Made by a program: the position numbers and the translations under genes. Shown in pieces: positions 57,341 to 64,000 of a stretch of DNA of 64,000 nucleotides. This DNA is from Achromobacter sp. Marseille-Q4962 (GTDB taxonomy: Bacteria; Pseudomonadota; Gammaproteobacteria; Burkholderiales; Burkholderiaceae_B): NCBI RefSeq assembly GCF_943737005.1, contig NZ_CALSFU010000003.1, positions 186,001 to 250,000 on the forward strand. Reading direction: 5' to 3'. The stretch's first letter is position 1; each line of letters opens with the position of its first letter. Below the pieces are notes generated by a model. It was not told the DNA's origin. It worked only from the letters and a program-made list of their open reading frames with translations, and made no database searches.

Positions 57341-57460
57341 CCCGGACTCCCTTTCTCGTTTAGAAGATGGGAGCTAGTTTGCGGGCGCTCGCAGATGAAC
57401 GGAACGAATCATTTTTTGATTGCTCATGGCTTCAAGGCATATGCGCCCGGAAAACCCGCT

Positions 57461-57526
57461 GCCGCGCCCGCTGCGCGGGCTTGCTGCCCCCCCGAGGGGG
57501 CGCTTTTTGTCTTGGGGCGGCCCGGC
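57461..57526. repeat. Compact hairpin-rich intergenic element, probably a dispersed repeat
   Basis: Two adjacent hairpins, GCCCGC-tgc-GCGGGC (57466-57480) and GCCCCC-ccga-GGGGGC (57486-57501), are followed by TTTTT and a short GC-rich stretch. I recall this arrangement as similar to intergenic repeats seen in Burkholderiales genomes, but could not check. It lies between sbp and the peroxiredoxin terminator. Confidence 0.45.
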
Positions 57527-57529
57527 GAC

Positions 57530-57562
57530 AAAAAAGCCGGACCTTCGCGAGGAAGGCCCGGC
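57530..57562 (-). terminator. Terminator of the peroxiredoxin gene
   Basis: An 11-bp stem with one mismatch (57536-57546 with 57552-57562) has a 5-base loop. On the minus strand it is followed by six T. It begins 38 bases after the peroxiredoxin stop. Confidence 0.88.
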
Positions 57563-57600
57563 CGTCTGCGCCGGCGCATGCGCGCCGACTTGCCTGCTTC

Positions 57601-58242
57601 TTACTTGTTCGGCTGCGGCGTGATGCGCAGATAGGGGCGCACTGCCTTGTAGCCCTTGGGGAATTTTTCTTTGATGACGGCCTCGTCCTGCAGCGAAGGC
57701 ACGATGATCACGTCGTCGCCGTCCTTCCAGTTGACCGGCGTGGCCACGCTGTGGCTGTCGGTGAGCTGCAGCGAATCGATCACGCGCAGGATCTCGTCGA
57801 AGTTGCGGCCAGTGCTGGCCGGATACGTGATGATGAGCCGCACTTTCTTGTTCGGGTCCACAATGAACACCGAACGCACCGTGAGCGTGGCGTTGGCGTT
57901 GGGATGGATCATGTCGTAGAGCTCGGACACCTTGCGGTCCTTGTCCGCGATGATCGGGAAATTGACCCGGGTCGACTGCGTGTCGTTGATGTCGTCGATC
58001 CACTTGGTGTGCGAATCCACGTCGTCCACCGACAGCGCCAGCACCTTCACGTTGCGTTTGGCGAATTCGTCGGCCAGCTTGGCCGTGTAACCCAGCTCCG
58101 TCGTGCAGACCGGCGTGAAATCGGCCGGATGCGAGAACAGCACGCCCCAGCTATTACCCAGGTACTCATGAAAGCGGATGGGACCGATCGAGGACTCCTG
58201 TTCGAAATCGGGGGCGGTATCGCCCAGGCGTAGATGACTCAT
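57601..58242 (-). CDS. 1-Cys peroxiredoxin (Prx6 type)
   Basis: The product is 213 residues. The peroxidatic Cys lies in HPADFTPVCTTELGYTAKL near residue 46. It has the extended C-terminal domain of Prx6-type enzymes (PVNWKDGDDVIIVPSLQDE). It reduces hydrogen peroxide and organic peroxides. No resolving cysteine is evident, which fits the 1-Cys class. AGGAGA stands upstream of the ATG at 58242. It is followed by its own terminator. Confidence 0.95.
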   Translation of the reverse strand: MSHLRLGDTAPDFEQESSIGPIRFHEYLGNSWGVLFSHPADFTPVCTTELGYTAKLADEFAKRNVKVLALSVDDVDSHTKWIDDINDTQSTRVNFPIIADKDRKVSELYDMIHPNANATLTVRSVFIVDPNKKVRLIITYPASTGRNFDEILRVIDSLQLTDSHSVATPVNWKDGDDVIIVPSLQDEAVIKEKFPKGYKAVRPYLRITPQPNK

Positions 58243-58419
58243 GATGTCTCCTGCAATGCGGGTTCGGTAGGGAAACGGGTCCGGCGCCAAAGCGCCGGAT
58301 CATCCGGCATCGTGCCGGCGGCCGCCAAGGCCATTCGACATGATTCTTCCATCAAAACCGCTACGCGGGAAATACGCAAGACATATAACCTTATGCAATA
58401 TCGCTATCCGGGACCGCAC

Positions 58420-59397
58420 TCAGTTGACCGTCTTCGTGCTCTCCCGCGCCAGGCTCAAACCCTTTGCGCCTTCCTTGCGGGCAAACGCATCGAACGCCGC
58501 GATCGACTGCGACGGCGTGGCCTCCTCATAGCCCGACGCCAGGCCCGCGCGCACGTCCTCCTGCGCGAGCACCTCATTGCTGGCCTTGAAGAGCACATCC
58601 ACCACGGCGTCCGGCGTTCCCTTGGGGACAAAGATTCCCCACCAGTTCGAAAGATCGTAGCCGGGCACGGTCCGGGCGATGGGCGGATAGGGAAGCAGGC
58701 GCGACGGCTCGGCCGACGTCACCGCCAGTGCCACGACCTTGCCGGTATCGATCACCGCCTTGGCCGACGGCGCGGTCGCAAACGAAATATCCGTGTCGCC
58801 GGCCGCCACCGATTGGGCCGCGGCCGCTCCTCCCTTGAAGGGAATGTGCATGAACTGCACGTGGGCGAGCTTCATGAATTCGACGGCGGCCAGATGGGTG
58901 ATGACGCCGTTACCCGACGAAGCCACGTTGATCGCGCCCGCCTTGCGCCGCGCCCGATCGATCAGGTCCTGCACGCTCTTGATGCCCAGCCGCGCATTGG
59001 CGATCAGCACCATGGGCCCGGTCGTCAGCTGGGCGACCGGCGTGAAGCTTTCGGCGCTGTAGTCCACCTTGTACAGCACGCCGTCGCTGCCCATCACACT
59101 GGAGTTGCCCAGGAACAGCGTATAGCCGTCGGGCTGCGCGCGCGCCGCGTGACTGGCGCCTATCGTAGAGCCGGCGCCGGGGCGGTTTTCCACGATGACG
59201 GGCTGGCCCAGCCGCTTGGACAACGCATTGGCATAAACGCGGCCCACCTGATCTGCGCCGCCGCCGGGAGGAAAGCCGATCACCAGCGTAATAGGCTTGG
59301 CCGGATAGGCGTCGCCAGCCGCCGCCTGTCCGGCCGCGGTGGCGCCCGCCACGGCCAGCGCCACCGCGGCGACGCGCAAAGCTCGAGCAATCTGCAT
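58420..59397 (-). CDS. Tripartite tricarboxylate transporter substrate-binding protein (Bug family)
   Basis: The product is 325 residues. A signal peptide (MQIARALRVAAVALAVAGAT, cleavage after AQAAAG-like residues) is followed by the Bug/TctC fold with YPAKPITLVIGFPPGGGADQ, PGAGSTIGASHAARAQPDGY and GGAAAAQSVAAGDTDISFA. Bug proteins bind carboxylic acids in the periplasm and are greatly expanded in Bordetella. No TctA/TctB membrane genes are adjacent. It lies 65 bases after a crotonase-like gene and is probably co-transcribed with it and the CaiB-like gene. Confidence 0.92.
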   Translation of the reverse strand: MQIARALRVAAVALAVAGATAAGQAAAGDAYPAKPITLVIGFPPGGGADQVGRVYANALSKRLGQPVIVENRPGAGSTIGASHAARAQPDGYTLFLGNSSVMGSDGVLYKVDYSAESFTPVAQLTTGPMVLIANARLGIKSVQDLIDRARRKAGAINVASSGNGVITHLAAVEFMKLAHVQFMHIPFKGGAAAAQSVAAGDTDISFATAPSAKAVIDTGKVVALAVTSAEPSRLLPYPPIARTVPGYDLSNWWGIFVPKGTPDAVVDVLFKASNEVLAQEDVRAGLASGYEEATPSQSIAAFDAFARKEGAKGLSLARESTKTVN

Positions 59398-59462
59398 GAG
59401 TCTCTCCTTTGGGATGGAATGGCGCCGTGCGCCTTGTTCTCTGTCTTGTGTGTGCCGGCGCC

Positions 59463-60242
59463 TCAGGCGCCGGTGAATCGCGCAGGCCGCTTTTCCTTCC
59501 AGGCGCGCGCGCCCTCGGCCAAGTCCTGCGAGCGCTCCGAACGCAGCACGGCTTGTGCGATTTCGTCGGCATTCAACCGCCCGCGCGCGATCAGGTTGAG
59601 ATGCTTCTTCACGCCCTCCAGCGGCAGCGGCGCCATGGCCGCCAGCTGCGCCGACAGCGCCTGCATGCGATCCGCCAGCTGTTGCCGGGATACCAGCTCG
59701 GTCAGGAAGCCGATGCGCAGCATTTCCGCCGCATCCAGCCTCTCGGCCGTCAGGAAAAGCCGCTTGGCCTGGTCCAGCCCGAGCCTGGATACGTAGCGCG
59801 ACAGCCCGCCCGCATAGAAGTGCAGCCCCAGCCGCGTCGCAGGCATGAACATGTCGGCCTGCGGCGTGCCGATGCGGAAATCGCAGGCCAGGCACAGGTC
59901 GGTGCCGCCGCCATAGACGCCCCCCTGCACCACGGCGATGGTTACCGGCCGCAAGGCTTCCACCTCATCCATGGTTTCGCCGAAGAATGTGGAGCTGGGC
60001 ACCGTATCCGACCCCAGCGATCCGATGTCATAGCCACTGCAGAAGTACTTGCCCAGGGCCAGGAAGCGCAGAACGCGCACCTCACGATCCTCGTTCACCA
60101 CTGTTATGTGGCGCCGCAGCGTTTCCAGGTCGTCCGGATTGAGACGATTGGCGTGGGCCGGCCGGGACAGGGTAATGGTGGCGATATGCCCCTGGATGCT
60201 CAGCTGCGGGCTCTCGGAAACGGCCAGGCCGGCGGCGTTCAT
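59463..60242 (-). CDS. Crotonase-fold protein with altered catalytic residues
   Basis: The product is 259 residues. The oxyanion-hole region (LGKYFCSGYDIGSLG) and the second motif (QGGVYGGGTDLCLACDFRIG) are clear. The two glutamates that serve enoyl-CoA hydratases are changed: the GGGxE position is Asp and the PE pair is PA (ADMFMPATRLGL). Its reaction is therefore probably not simple hydration; isomerisation, hydrolysis or C-C cleavage of an acyl-CoA is possible. Its ATG overlaps the stop of the CaiB-like gene (ATGA), so they act together. Confidence 0.88.
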   Translation of the reverse strand: MNAAGLAVSESPQLSIQGHIATITLSRPAHANRLNPDDLETLRRHITVVNEDREVRVLRFLALGKYFCSGYDIGSLGSDTVPSSTFFGETMDEVEALRPVTIAVVQGGVYGGGTDLCLACDFRIGTPQADMFMPATRLGLHFYAGGLSRYVSRLGLDQAKRLFLTAERLDAAEMLRIGFLTELVSRQQLADRMQALSAQLAAMAPLPLEGVKKHLNLIARGRLNADEIAQAVLRSERSQDLAEGARAWKEKRPARFTGA

Positions 60243-61459
60243 GCGGCCTCCGGCAATCCGGCCTGATGGGCCACCGCCCGATCCAGCCAGCGCTCGATCT
60301 CGCGCGGGGCAAAGCCATAGGACTCGAGCACGACGCGCGTGTGCTGGCCGAACACGGGCGGCGCCAGGCCGGCGTCCGGCGCCGTCTCGTCCGCATCGCG
60401 GCGGCCCAGCGGCAGGCCGACCTGGCGCAGTTCGCCCAGCCGCGGATGCTGCAACGACCGCACCAGGCCGCAGGCCTGCACCTGCGGATCCGCGAACACG
60501 TCGGCCAGCGTGTTGATGGGCCCGGCCGGGATGCCGGCCTCGATCATCAGCGCGGTCCATTCCTTGCGCGTCCGTCGCCGCAGCCCGCGTTCCAGCTCTT
60601 CCTTGAGCGCGTGGCGGTGCTGCATGCGCTCTGCATTGGTGAGAAAGCGGGGGTCGGACACCAGGTGCTCGAGCTGCAGGATGCCGCAGAGCCTGACCCA
60701 CATGGCCTGGGTGGCCGGCGCCAGGTTCAGCAGGCCGTCGCGGGTTTCGAACGCACCATAAGGCGCAATGACCGGATGCACATTGCCGCAGGGCTCGGGC
60801 ACCTCGCCCTTGCTGAGAAAGCGCTGCCCCTGCACGCTGAGCAGGGCCGCCAGGCTGGCCAGCAGCGAGGTTTCCACATGCTGCCCCCGCCCGGTCCGCG
60901 CCCGCTGCGCCACCGCCGCAAGAATGCCGATGGTCAGCCACATGCCGGCCGTGAGGTCGCCGATGGCGGTTCCGACCCGCATCGGGCCGGACTCCGGCGT
61001 ACCGGTCAGGCTCATGAATCCGGAATAGCCCTGGGCCACCTGGTCGAAGCCGGCCCAGTCGCGGGCCGGCCCGCGGCTGCCGAAACCCGAAATGGAGGCC
61101 ATGATGAGTCCGGGCTTTTCGGCGGACAGCGCCGCGTAGCCCAGTCCCATGTTTTCCATCGTGCCGACCTTGAAGTTCTCGACCACGATGTCCGAGGCAA
61201 GCGCCATTCTGCGGACGAGGTCCAGGCCTTCCGGCTGGCGAAAGTCGACGCCCACCCCTTTCTTGTTCCGGTTGGCGCTAAGATAATAAACGCTTATATC
61301 TTCATCGAACGGTCCCCACTGCCGGGCCATCTCTCCGGCCGGCATGGGTTCCACCTTGACGACTTCGGCGCCCAGGTCTCCGAGAATCATGGTGCTGAAA
61401 GGGCCGGACAGCGCCCTGGTCAGGTCCAGCACCTTCAATCCGGCAAGCGGCTGATCCAT
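60239..61459 (-). CDS. CaiB/BaiF family (class III) CoA-transferase
   Basis: The product is 406 residues. Family features: LAGLKVLDLTRALSGPFSTM and GDLGAEVVKVEPMPAGEMAR at the N-terminus, and ASISGFGSRGPARDWAGFDQ with the catalytic Asp of the FDQVAQ motif near residue 150. It transfers CoA between carboxylic acids, here presumably to the substrate bound by the Bug protein. The start at 61459 is MDQPLAG, preceded by GGAGAAGA. It is the first gene of the caiB-crotonase-Bug unit and is divergent from a LysR regulator. Confidence 0.93.
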   Translation of the reverse strand: MDQPLAGLKVLDLTRALSGPFSTMILGDLGAEVVKVEPMPAGEMARQWGPFDEDISVYYLSANRNKKGVGVDFRQPEGLDLVRRMALASDIVVENFKVGTMENMGLGYAALSAEKPGLIMASISGFGSRGPARDWAGFDQVAQGYSGFMSLTGTPESGPMRVGTAIGDLTAGMWLTIGILAAVAQRARTGRGQHVETSLLASLAALLSVQGQRFLSKGEVPEPCGNVHPVIAPYGAFETRDGLLNLAPATQAMWVRLCGILQLEHLVSDPRFLTNAERMQHRHALKEELERGLRRRTRKEWTALMIEAGIPAGPINTLADVFADPQVQACGLVRSLQHPRLGELRQVGLPLGRRDADETAPDAGLAPPVFGQHTRVVLESYGFAPREIERWLDRAVAHQAGLPEAA

Positions 61460-61530
61460 GATCTTCTCCTCCTGGACCCATTCTAGGCACAGCCCGCCAG
61501 GCGCCGAAAATATGATTTTCCGATAAACCA

Positions 61531-61545
61531 ATAAGAAATTCTTAT
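61531..61545. promoter_or_regulatory. Perfect LysR-type operator, ATA-N9-TAT
   Basis: ATAAGAAATTCTTAT is a perfect 7-1-7 palindrome containing T-N11-A and the ATA-N9-TAT pattern known for NAC-type regulators. It ends 3 bases before the regulator start codon and lies in the 89-base gap to the CaiB-like gene. It may mediate autorepression and activation of the divergent operon. Confidence 0.7.
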
Positions 61546-61548
61546 CCC

Positions 61549-62472
61549 ATGAATCTGCGGCAACTGAAGTACTTCGTGCGGGTGGTGGAGCTTCAGAACA
61601 TGACGCGCGCCGCCGAAAGCCTGCATGTCGCGCAGCCGGCGCTCAGTCAGCAGATGTCGCTGCTCGAAGAATCGCTGGGTGCGCATCTGCTGATACGCGG
61701 CGCAAAAGGCGTGCAGCCCACCGCCGAAGGTCTGCTGCTGTATCGCCACGCGCAGACCATCCTGCGCCAGGTCGACAGCACCCGCGCCCTGCTCTCGAAA
61801 GCCACCGACCAGATCACAGGCACGGTTTCCATCGGGCTGGCCTCCAGCACCGCGCGCATGCTGTCGCTGCCCCTGATGCGCCGTGTCCGGGAAGAACTCG
61901 GCGCCGTGGTGCTGGAGATCGTCGACATTCCCAGCGCCGATCTGACCAAGCTGGTGCTGCAGGGGCGCATCGACTTCTCGCTGTCGCCGGACCAGCAGGC
62001 CATGCAAGGCCTGCTGCGCACGCCGCTCCTGCGCGAAGACCTCTTTCTGCTCGCCCATCGCAGCGTCGCGCTGCCCCGCCGCCGCAGGCTGACGATTGCC
62101 GATTTCGCCGCGCTGCCGCTCATTCTTCCCAGCCTGCCCAACACGCTGCGCGCCCGGCTCGACCATGCCTTCCTGACGGCAGGCCTCACCTGCAATCTGT
62201 TTGCGGAGGCCAGTACCTCCGCAATCCTGATTCCGGCGGTCCGGGCGGCCATGGCGGCAACCATCCTGCCGCATTCGGCGGCGGCGCCCGAGATCGCCGA
62301 AGGCATGATTGCCGCCTACCCGCTCGACGAAACGCTCAGGCGCGACCTGGTCTTGTGCGCGAGCGCCACGCAGGCGCTGCGTCCGGAAGTGGAGCGGGTG
62401 ATGACGCTCTGCCAGGACGAAATCCGTCGCCTGGTTAAGGGAGGCGACTGGCAGGCCTGCGCGCTGCTATAG
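61549..62472 (+). CDS. LysR-family regulator of the adjacent CoA-transferase cluster (NAC/Cbl-like)
   Basis: The product is 307 residues. The helix-turn-helix domain is at the N-terminus (MNLRQLKYFVRVVELQNMTR; HVAQPALSQQMSLLEESLG), and the effector domain covers about 90-290. The sequence resembles the NAC-type subgroup, in agreement with the operator in front of it. It probably responds to the substrate of the divergent caiB-crotonase-Bug genes. The ATG at 61549 has the operator immediately upstream and no space for a conventional ribosome binding site. Confidence 0.93.
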   Translation: MNLRQLKYFVRVVELQNMTRAAESLHVAQPALSQQMSLLEESLGAHLLIRGAKGVQPTAEGLLLYRHAQTILRQVDSTRALLSKATDQITGTVSIGLASSTARMLSLPLMRRVREELGAVVLEIVDIPSADLTKLVLQGRIDFSLSPDQQAMQGLLRTPLLREDLFLLAHRSVALPRRRRLTIADFAALPLILPSLPNTLRARLDHAFLTAGLTCNLFAEASTSAILIPAVRAAMAATILPHSAAAPEIAEGMIAAYPLDETLRRDLVLCASATQALRPEVERVMTLCQDEIRRLVKGGDWQACALL

Positions 62473-62524
62473 CCGCCCAGGCGAAGCACGGCCGCCCCGG
62501 CCTTCGTTCTCCGCGCTTCGGACG

Positions 62525-62554
62525 AAAAAAAACGCGGACGACAAGCGTCCGCGT
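62525..62554 (-). terminator. Terminator of the etfBA transcript
   Basis: ACGCGGACG with CGTCCGCGT and a 5-base loop is followed by T residues on the minus strand. It lies 47 bases after the etfA stop, between the converging LysR gene and etfA. Confidence 0.92.
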
Positions 62555-62600
62555 CTCTCGCCCGCCCGCCGGCCGGGCCGGCGGGGCGAGGCTGCCCGGC

Positions 62601-63530
62601 TTACAGGGCGTTGGTGAGTTCCGGCACGACCTGGAACAGGTCGCCGACCAGGCCGTAATCGGCCACGCCGAAGATAGGAGCTTCGGGATCCTTGTTGATG
62701 GCCACGATGACCTTGGAATCCTTCATGCCCGCCAGGTGCTGGATGGCCCCGGAAATGCCCACGGCCACGTACAGCTGCGGCGCGACGATCTTGCCGGTCT
62801 GGCCGACCTGCCAGTCGTTGGGCGCGTAGCCCGCGTCCACCGCCGCGCGCGAAGCGCCCAGCGCCGCGCCCAGCTTGTCGGCCAGCGGATCGAGAATCTT
62901 GAAATTCTCCGCGCTGCCCAGGCCGCGGCCGCCCGACACCACCACGCGCGCGCCGGCCAGCTCCGGACGGTCGCTCTTGGCCACTTCGCGGCCCACGAAC
63001 GACGACAGCCCCGAATCGGCCACCGCCGCCACTTCCTCGACCGCCGCCGAGCCGCCCTCGGCGGCCACCGCGTCGAACCCGGTGGTGCGCACCGTGATGA
63101 CCTTCACCGCGTCGCCCGACTGCACCGTGGCGATCGCGTTGCCCGCGTAGATCGGGCGCTGGAACGTGTCGGGCGCGTCCACCCCGATGATGTCCGACAC
63201 CTGCGCCACGTCCAGCTTGGCGGCCACGCGCGGCGCAACGTTCTTGCCCGAGGCCGTCGCGGCAAACAGAATGTGCGAGTAGCCCGAGGCCACCGCCAGC
63301 ACCTGCTCGGCCACGTTCTCGGCCAGGCCCTCGGCCAGCTGCGGCGCATCGGCCAGCAGCACCTTGGACACGCCGGCGATCTTGGCGGCCTGCTCGGCCA
63401 CCGCGCGTGCATTGGCGCCCGCCACCAGCACGTGAACGTCGCCGCCGATCTTGGCGGCCGCGGCCACGGTGTTCAGGGTCGCGCCCTTCAGGTGGGCGTT
63501 GTCGTGTTCGGCAATAACCAGCGTCGTCAT
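62601..63530 (-). CDS. etfA: Electron transfer flavoprotein alpha subunit
   Basis: The product is 309 residues. The N-terminal part is the ETF domain ([20 protein letters not shown]) and the C-terminal FAD-binding domain has [11 protein letters not shown] and [13 protein letters not shown]. With EtfB it carries electrons from acyl-CoA dehydrogenases to ETF-ubiquinone oxidoreductase. Its ATG is 2 bases after the etfB stop. Confidence 0.97.
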   Translation of the reverse strand: MTTLVIAEHDNAHLKGATLNTVAAAAKIGGDVHVLVAGANARAVAEQAAKIAGVSKVLLADAPQLAEGLAENVAEQVLAVASGYSHILFAATASGKNVAPRVAAKLDVAQVSDIIGVDAPDTFQRPIYAGNAIATVQSGDAVKVITVRTTGFDAVAAEGGSAAVEEVAAVADSGLSSFVGREVAKSDRPELAGARVVVSGGRGLGSAENFKILDPLADKLGAALGASRAAVDAGYAPNDWQVGQTGKIVAPQLYVAVGISGAIQHLAGMKDSKVIVAINKDPEAPIFGVADYGLVGDLFQVVPELTNAL

Positions 63531-63532
63531 CT

Positions 63533-64000
63533 TCAGAGCACCTTCGCTTCGTTCTTGAGTTTGTCCACCAGGGCCGCAACGTCGGCCACCTTGATGCCGG
63601 CCTTGCGCGCCGGCGGCTCGGTGACCTTCAGCGTCTTCAGCCGGGGCGCGGGATCCACGCCCAGGTCCGCCGGCGCAACCGTCTCCAGCGGCTTCTTCTT
63701 GGCCTTCATGATGTTGGGCAGCGTCACGTAGCGCGGCTCGTTCAGCCGCAGGTCGGTAGTGACGATGGCCGGCAGCTTCAGCGACACCGTCTCCAGGCCG
63801 CCGTCCACCTCGCGCGTGACCGTCGCCTTGCCGTCGGCCACTTCCACCTTGCTGGCAAACGTCGCCTGCGGCCAGCCCAGCAGCGCGGCCAGCATCTGCC
63901 CCGTCTGGTTGGCGTCGTCGTCGATGGCCTGCTTGCCCAGGATCACCAGCTGCGGCTGCTCCTTGTCCACCAGCGCCTTGAGCAGCTTGGCCACCGCCAG
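63533..64000 (-). CDS. etfB: Electron transfer flavoprotein beta subunit (N-terminus beyond window)
   Basis: The frame is open to the window edge; about 155 C-terminal residues are present of roughly 250. Recognisable EtfB sequence includes [20 protein letters not shown] (AMP-binding region), [20 protein letters not shown] and [11 protein letters not shown]. It is 2 bases upstream of etfA. The 5' end and promoter lie outside the window. Confidence 0.96.
   Translation of the reverse strand: MAVAKLLKALVDKEQPQLVILGKQAIDDDANQTGQMLAALLGWPQATFASKVEVADGKATVTREVDGGLETVSLKLPAIVTTDLRLNEPRYVTLPNIMKAKKKPLETVAPADLGVDPAPRLKTLKVTEPPARKAGIKVADVAALVDKLKNEAKVL

Noticed and set aside
57407..57421. AATCA-T5-TGATT inverted repeat upstream of sbp, possible CysB site
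   Set aside because: Short and without a recognisable CysB consensus; noted only.
58381..58410. ATAG/CTAT-like sequence upstream of the peroxiredoxin, possible OxyR site
   Set aside because: The spacing of the half-sites does not match the ATAG-N7-CTAT pattern.

Overview
The window looks like a chromosomal segment of a high-GC betaproteobacterium of the Alcaligenaceae, most likely Bordetella or Achromobacter. This rests on the strong GC bias, the gene order scpB-rluB / rimP-nusA-infB-rbfA-truB-typA, a Bug-type (tripartite tricarboxylate) solute-binding protein beside a CaiB-like CoA-transferase and a LysR regulator, and an APS-reductase type cys operon. No prophage, IS element, CRISPR array or rRNA operon was seen. 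Identification is by reading translated sequence only, with no database search.

Layout. 1-5.5 kb: a partial ZIP metal transporter behind a Zur-like palindrome, polA, a LOG-family gene whose start lies 16 bp from the divergent polA start, and an AbgB-like amidohydrolase. 5.7-17.1 kb: the translation/transcription block (minus strand) scpB, rluB, then rimP-nusA-infB-rbfA-truB-typA behind a long leader ending in an intrinsic terminator. 17.2-20.4 kb: initiator tRNA-fMet, a LysR regulator, a CobW-type GTPase, tRNA-Asn and tRNA-Thr. 20.6-24.2 kb: a QseBC/PmrAB-like two-component system followed by a DegP/MucD protease carrying a C11 tract just after its signal peptide. 24.6-33 kb: maiA, ispH-fkpB, radC, kynB/kynA without kynU between them, rpmE2 with a structured leader, a GT-C glycosyltransferase and a MATE transporter.

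33-42.3 kb is a phenylacetate catabolism operon (paaABCDE-paaN-paaG-paaI-paaK, minus strand) with a divergent paaX-type repressor. PaaK activates phenylacetate to the CoA ester, PaaABCDE epoxidises it, PaaG isomerises the epoxide to oxepin-CoA, PaaN is an aldehyde dehydrogenase, and PaaI is a thioesterase. The downstream beta-oxidation genes paaF/H/J are not in the window. 42.4-50.2 kb holds housekeeping genes (nnrE, orn, an M48 protease, rsgA, a NUDIX hydrolase, rplS, a DMT transporter) and a two-gene unit behind a textbook LexA box: a PA0069-type radical SAM protein translationally coupled to an uncharacterised single-TM protein.

50.4-57.3 kb is a complete sulfate uptake and activation operon (sbp-cysT-cysW-cysA-cysH-cysD-cysN, minus strand). 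57.6-64 kb has a 1-Cys peroxiredoxin, a small acyl-CoA/CoA-transferase cluster (caiB-like, crotonase-like, Bug protein) with a divergent NAC-like LysR regulator, and etfA plus partial etfB.

The most interesting unexplained item is the LexA-controlled pair with its novel membrane protein. Next are the leaders of the rimP and rpmE2 transcripts, the C11 tract in the protease gene, and the small ORF sitting where kynU would be expected.
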